Part shown: piece by piece, positions 62,089-64,000 of the stretch
Position numbering within the stretch: position 1 is the first letter of the stretch
Layout of the letters: each line of letters begins with the position of its first letter
NCBI RefSeq assembly: GCF_025802015.1
Contig: NZ_JAOYFC010000002.1
Coordinates: forward strand, 682,001 to 746,000
Direction of reading: 5' to 3'
Length of the DNA: 64,000 nucleotides
Origin: Falsihalocynthiibacter halioticoli
GTDB taxonomy: Bacteria; Pseudomonadota; Alphaproteobacteria; Rhodobacterales; Rhodobacteraceae
Notes under the pieces: model-generated
Database searches by the model: none
The model's input: the letters and a program-made list of their open reading frames with translations, nothing else
Told to the model about the DNA's origin: nothing
Made by a program: the position numbers and the translations under genes

Positions 62089-63018
62089 TTTCTTTCCGCC
62101 TATTAGAGGTAAACCATTAGAATTGCACCGGTTCGCCTCAGCACAATCTCGCTTGATTTCTAATCCCTACATTTAAACTCTGTTGCAACCTTAGTTGATA
62201 ATTTCAAGCGTTGGCGAACACAAGTTTCACCGACCCAATAACCTGTTCGAAATTGGCTAGAATTTCGCCGCAACGACTAGTCTACTGCTGCGACCTTGAA
62301 TATCTTTAGCGTTCACCCGATTTCGAAATACTTTCTAAACCTTTTCGGAAAAATTCTTGTTTCACTAGACCAATTCCTTTTCTTCATCAATTTCAGTGCT
62401 TAATTGCGCTATCGACCCGTCCAATCAGGACGCATTTCTCAGCTCAGCCAATTGGTTCACCGAGGTGGTAAACGGTTTCCTGAAGTCCAAATGTACAACC
62501 ACAAAGACAAGCTTTTCATAAATGTCAAATTGTCTGACCATAGCGCCTACCGGACAAGGCTGAGGATTTGAATAAGGCGGTATTTCTGATTCATCTTAAC
62601 GATTAGGAAATCTCGAAGACGAAGTAGCTAAGTACATTGAACGGCGCTTTGGACACGGTTGTCTAAAACATCTGTCACAAAGCCAACTAGATTATTTATC
62701 TGAAGAGTATACCCTCATTGTCTTGTCTGACGTGTTTATGTCCGCATTCCGCAGAGCGCCGAACTATTATGCCAACATTGGGCTGGCAACCATCACAACC
62801 GCCTGCATCCCAACCGGCAGTTAAGCCCAGCGTAGCTAGCGTTAGCACAATTTGCAGCGAATGCCGGCGAACCGGATGTGACAACGGACGCCTGCTAATG
62901 CTCGTTGGTTCTCGTCAAGTCCCCGGTCTCAAAAACACATGCAACAATTCTAAATGGGACCACAAATGGGGCTGTCGCGCTCAATGCCAACACAAATTCT
63001 TGATAAATAACAGTTAAC

Positions 63019-63056
63019 TAAATTTAAATGGTGCCCCGGGGCGGCACTTTAGAATT
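63019..63056 (-). repeat. tRNA-3'-end-like sequence, copy 1 (candidate att site)
   Basis: On the minus strand it reads AATTCTAAAGTGCCGCCCCG then GGGCACCA and continues ATTTAAATTTA. It is about 80% identical over ~45 bp to copy 2 at 63567-63604. The piece CCGCCCCGGGGCACCA resembles the end of the T-arm, acceptor stem and CCA of a tRNA. It is likely an old integration scar. Confidence 0.5.
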
Positions 63057-63062
63057 GGCGTT

Positions 63063-63272
63063 ACAAATGCTCGCGGTCTAACGAGCCGCGGTCCATACGA
63101 TGGAGGAGCGCAGGAGCGGCGATTGGCAGAAAGATACCGAGAACTCGCAACGAGGTCCGGAAACGCTCACCCTCGGGTTTCAGATATGCTTGTTGCCATA
63201 TCCGAGAAATACGAGGACGACGCGCGACGAGAAGATGACCAAGCCGCAGTTGGCGAACGGTGGCACCCTTGA
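63063..63272 (+). pseudogene. Fragment of a small helical protein
   Basis: An open frame ending at the TGA 63270-63272 encodes 'RRLAERYRELATRSGNAHPRVSDMLVAISEKYEDDARREDDQA', a strongly amphipathic helical text that resembles short alphaproteobacterial proteins in which 'LA..Y...A..' repeats occur. There is no start codon with RBS in this frame, so it is probably the tail of a gene cut by recombination. Confidence 0.35.
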
Positions 63273-63566
63273 TGGGGGCAGCGATGCCTGAAGGTGGTTT
63301 TCTGGCTCATCCAGCGTTGTGAAGGCCCGAGCATTAGCTTAGCGCGTCGGTTTCGCGCCTTGTGCGGGCAATTGCTTGCACAAACAGCGAGCGTCAGCTT
63401 AGCAACTACTCGTGGCTTCTGTTTCTTCGACGGGGCGACGCGGGCAAGGTTTGGGAAGCAGAAAAGCGCGTCCCGCCCCGGAACACCATCGCGGCGCATA
63501 GGGTGGGCATTAAGGTGGATAGAAATGGACACGCCCAAAGCATGCTGCAGATTTATATAGACAATT

Positions 63567-63604
63567 TTAGATTTAATGGTGCCCGGGGGCGGAACGCTAG
63601 AATT
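63567..63604 (-). repeat. tRNA-3'-end-like sequence, copy 2 (candidate att site next to integrase)
   Basis: On the minus strand, TTCCGCCCCCGGGCACCA is exactly the form of a tRNA 3' end (T-stem end, CCCGGGC acceptor strand, A, CCA), fitting a tRNA-Phe-type gene with a GCCCGGG 5' end. Only the last 18 bases are present. It lies 130 bp before the integrase start, the usual place for the att site of a tRNA-integrated element. Confidence 0.55.
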
Positions 63605-63733
63605 CGTTAACGAGTCCTTAACGATCCGCCAAAGCATTGATGATATTCACAAATCCAACAGCTGAAGATTTCCGGAACACGGTGGTCTTTAGCTCAATGT
63701 GATACAAATTGTGATACATCTGAAGGCTATTAA

Positions 63734-64000
63734 ATGAAGAATATTGTAAAGCGCGGAAACATCTTTTGGTTTCGAATGAGATGCCCAAAGAAATACTTAG
63801 AGGTCTTCGGAAAACCATTCATTACTTGCTCATTGCGAACCGACAGTAGGATCAAAGCGGAGGCAGAAGCGACGCAAATCAAGTACAAAACCCTTCAAGA
63901 TTTAGAAGTTTGCCTCCGTAGAGAAACCGATCCAGGTGACCATAACACCTTCAAGGAAACTATTGGCCTCGCAAGAGATAGCAACATAATGCCAGTGACA
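63734..64000 (+). CDS. Tyrosine recombinase/integrase, N-terminal part (runs off the right edge)
   Basis: An ATG at 63734 opens a frame to the window end (89 codons): 'NIVKRGNIFWFRMRCPKK' then 'GKPFITCSLRTDSRIKAEAEATQIK' and a helical part. This is the DUF6538/phage-integrase-like N-terminal domain ('L.+RG..Y..R.+VP..l......+.SL+T.D...A...A'), which precedes a core-binding and catalytic domain outside the window. It is adjacent to a tRNA-3'-end-like sequence and presumably directed the integration of the element to the right. Confidence 0.82.
   Translation, partial: MKNIVKRGNIFWFRMRCPKKYLEVFGKPFITCSLRTDSRIKAEAEATQIKYKTLQDLEVCLRRETDPGDHNTFKETIGLARDSNIMPVT

Larger units (their letters stand above)
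62089..63733. other. Long non-coding or decayed stretch ahead of the integrase
   Basis: About 1.6 kb without an intact gene. It contains two tRNA-3'-end-like repeats (63019-63056, 63567-63604), a decayed coding fragment (63063-63272, separate) and an AT-rich upstream half (62100-62700) that must hold the Slam-like gene's promoter. Frames on both strands around 62700-62900 and 63290-63600 are open but have no RBS or family signal. Confidence 0.5.

Noticed and set aside
62696..62884. Minus-strand 62-codon frame that looks like a signal peptide plus Cys
   Set aside because: The hydrophobic part is short, there is no RBS, and the context is decayed DNA; I cannot support it as a gene.
63167..63637. 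Minus-strand 156-codon frame
   Set aside because: Composition rich in Arg/Ser/Pro/Cys is typical of an antisense shadow, and it covers the tRNA-like repeat and the opposite-strand fragment.
1..64000. CRISPR arrays, rRNA genes, complete tRNA genes, riboswitches
   Set aside because: I read through both strands for regular spaced repeats, cloverleaf candidates and conserved riboswitch cores and did not find one I could support; small or divergent RNAs may have been missed.

Overview
The window looks like a chromosome (or large replicon) segment of a marine alphaproteobacterium of the order Rhodobacterales (Roseobacter group). The evidence is the three-subunit formate dehydrogenase locus with DUF3305/DUF3306/TorD helpers, a TAXI-type TRAP transporter with a coupled universal stress protein, the Hint-domain/acyltransferase pair, many FCD-type GntR regulators and sugar ABC systems, and the codon style. 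No rRNA, complete tRNA gene, CRISPR array or replication origin was seen. The species cannot be named from the sequence alone. || 1-14.6 kb, formate oxidation: after the 3' end of a Hint-domain gene at the left edge, the minus strand carries DUF3305 - DUF3306 - TorD-like chaperone - small Tat-signal protein - fdhA - fdhB - fdhI - a 41-codon membrane peptide. Divergently, the plus strand carries a 655-residue multi-ferredoxin protein, a DUF6494-like protein, an Mrp/ApbC ATPase, a biotin/lipoate-ligase-like protein and a DUF6505-like protein. Next to these, facing them, is a complete tungstate ABC transporter (tupBCA). The set reads as one unit that makes, metallates and feeds a membrane-bound W- or Mo-dependent formate dehydrogenase. 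|| 14.6-25.9 kb, uptake of an unknown organic acid and sensing: a BKACE enzyme and a class III aminotransferase, an RpiR regulator, a TAXI binding protein, a fused TRAP permease with a translationally coupled UspA protein, then a LuxR-type response regulator, a small periplasmic molybdopterin-fold protein and a hybrid histidine kinase with an Hpt domain. || 25.9-46.2 kb, sugar and amide catabolism: a four-gene sugar ABC transporter with an enolase-superfamily enzyme and GntR regulator, a phytase-like secreted beta-propeller protein, an SDR epimerase, a 5-oxoprolinase set (pxpBCA) with a winged-helix regulator, a toxin-activating acyltransferase plus Hint protein, a CPBP protease, another GntR regulator with two Gfo/Idh/MocA oxidoreductases, and a GH2 glycosidase with its LacI regulator. 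|| 47.3-64 kb, accessory region: lower gene density and many broken genes. It holds an inactivated IS3-family element, a decayed secreted-protein gene, a truncated membrane-anchored regulator, an aquaporin, an arylsulfatase, an arsR-acr3 arsenite efflux pair, a TbpB-like lipoprotein facing a short Slam-like outer-membrane barrel, two copies of a tRNA-3'-end-like sequence, and the start of a tyrosine integrase running off the right edge. This part looks like the edge of one or more integrated elements.
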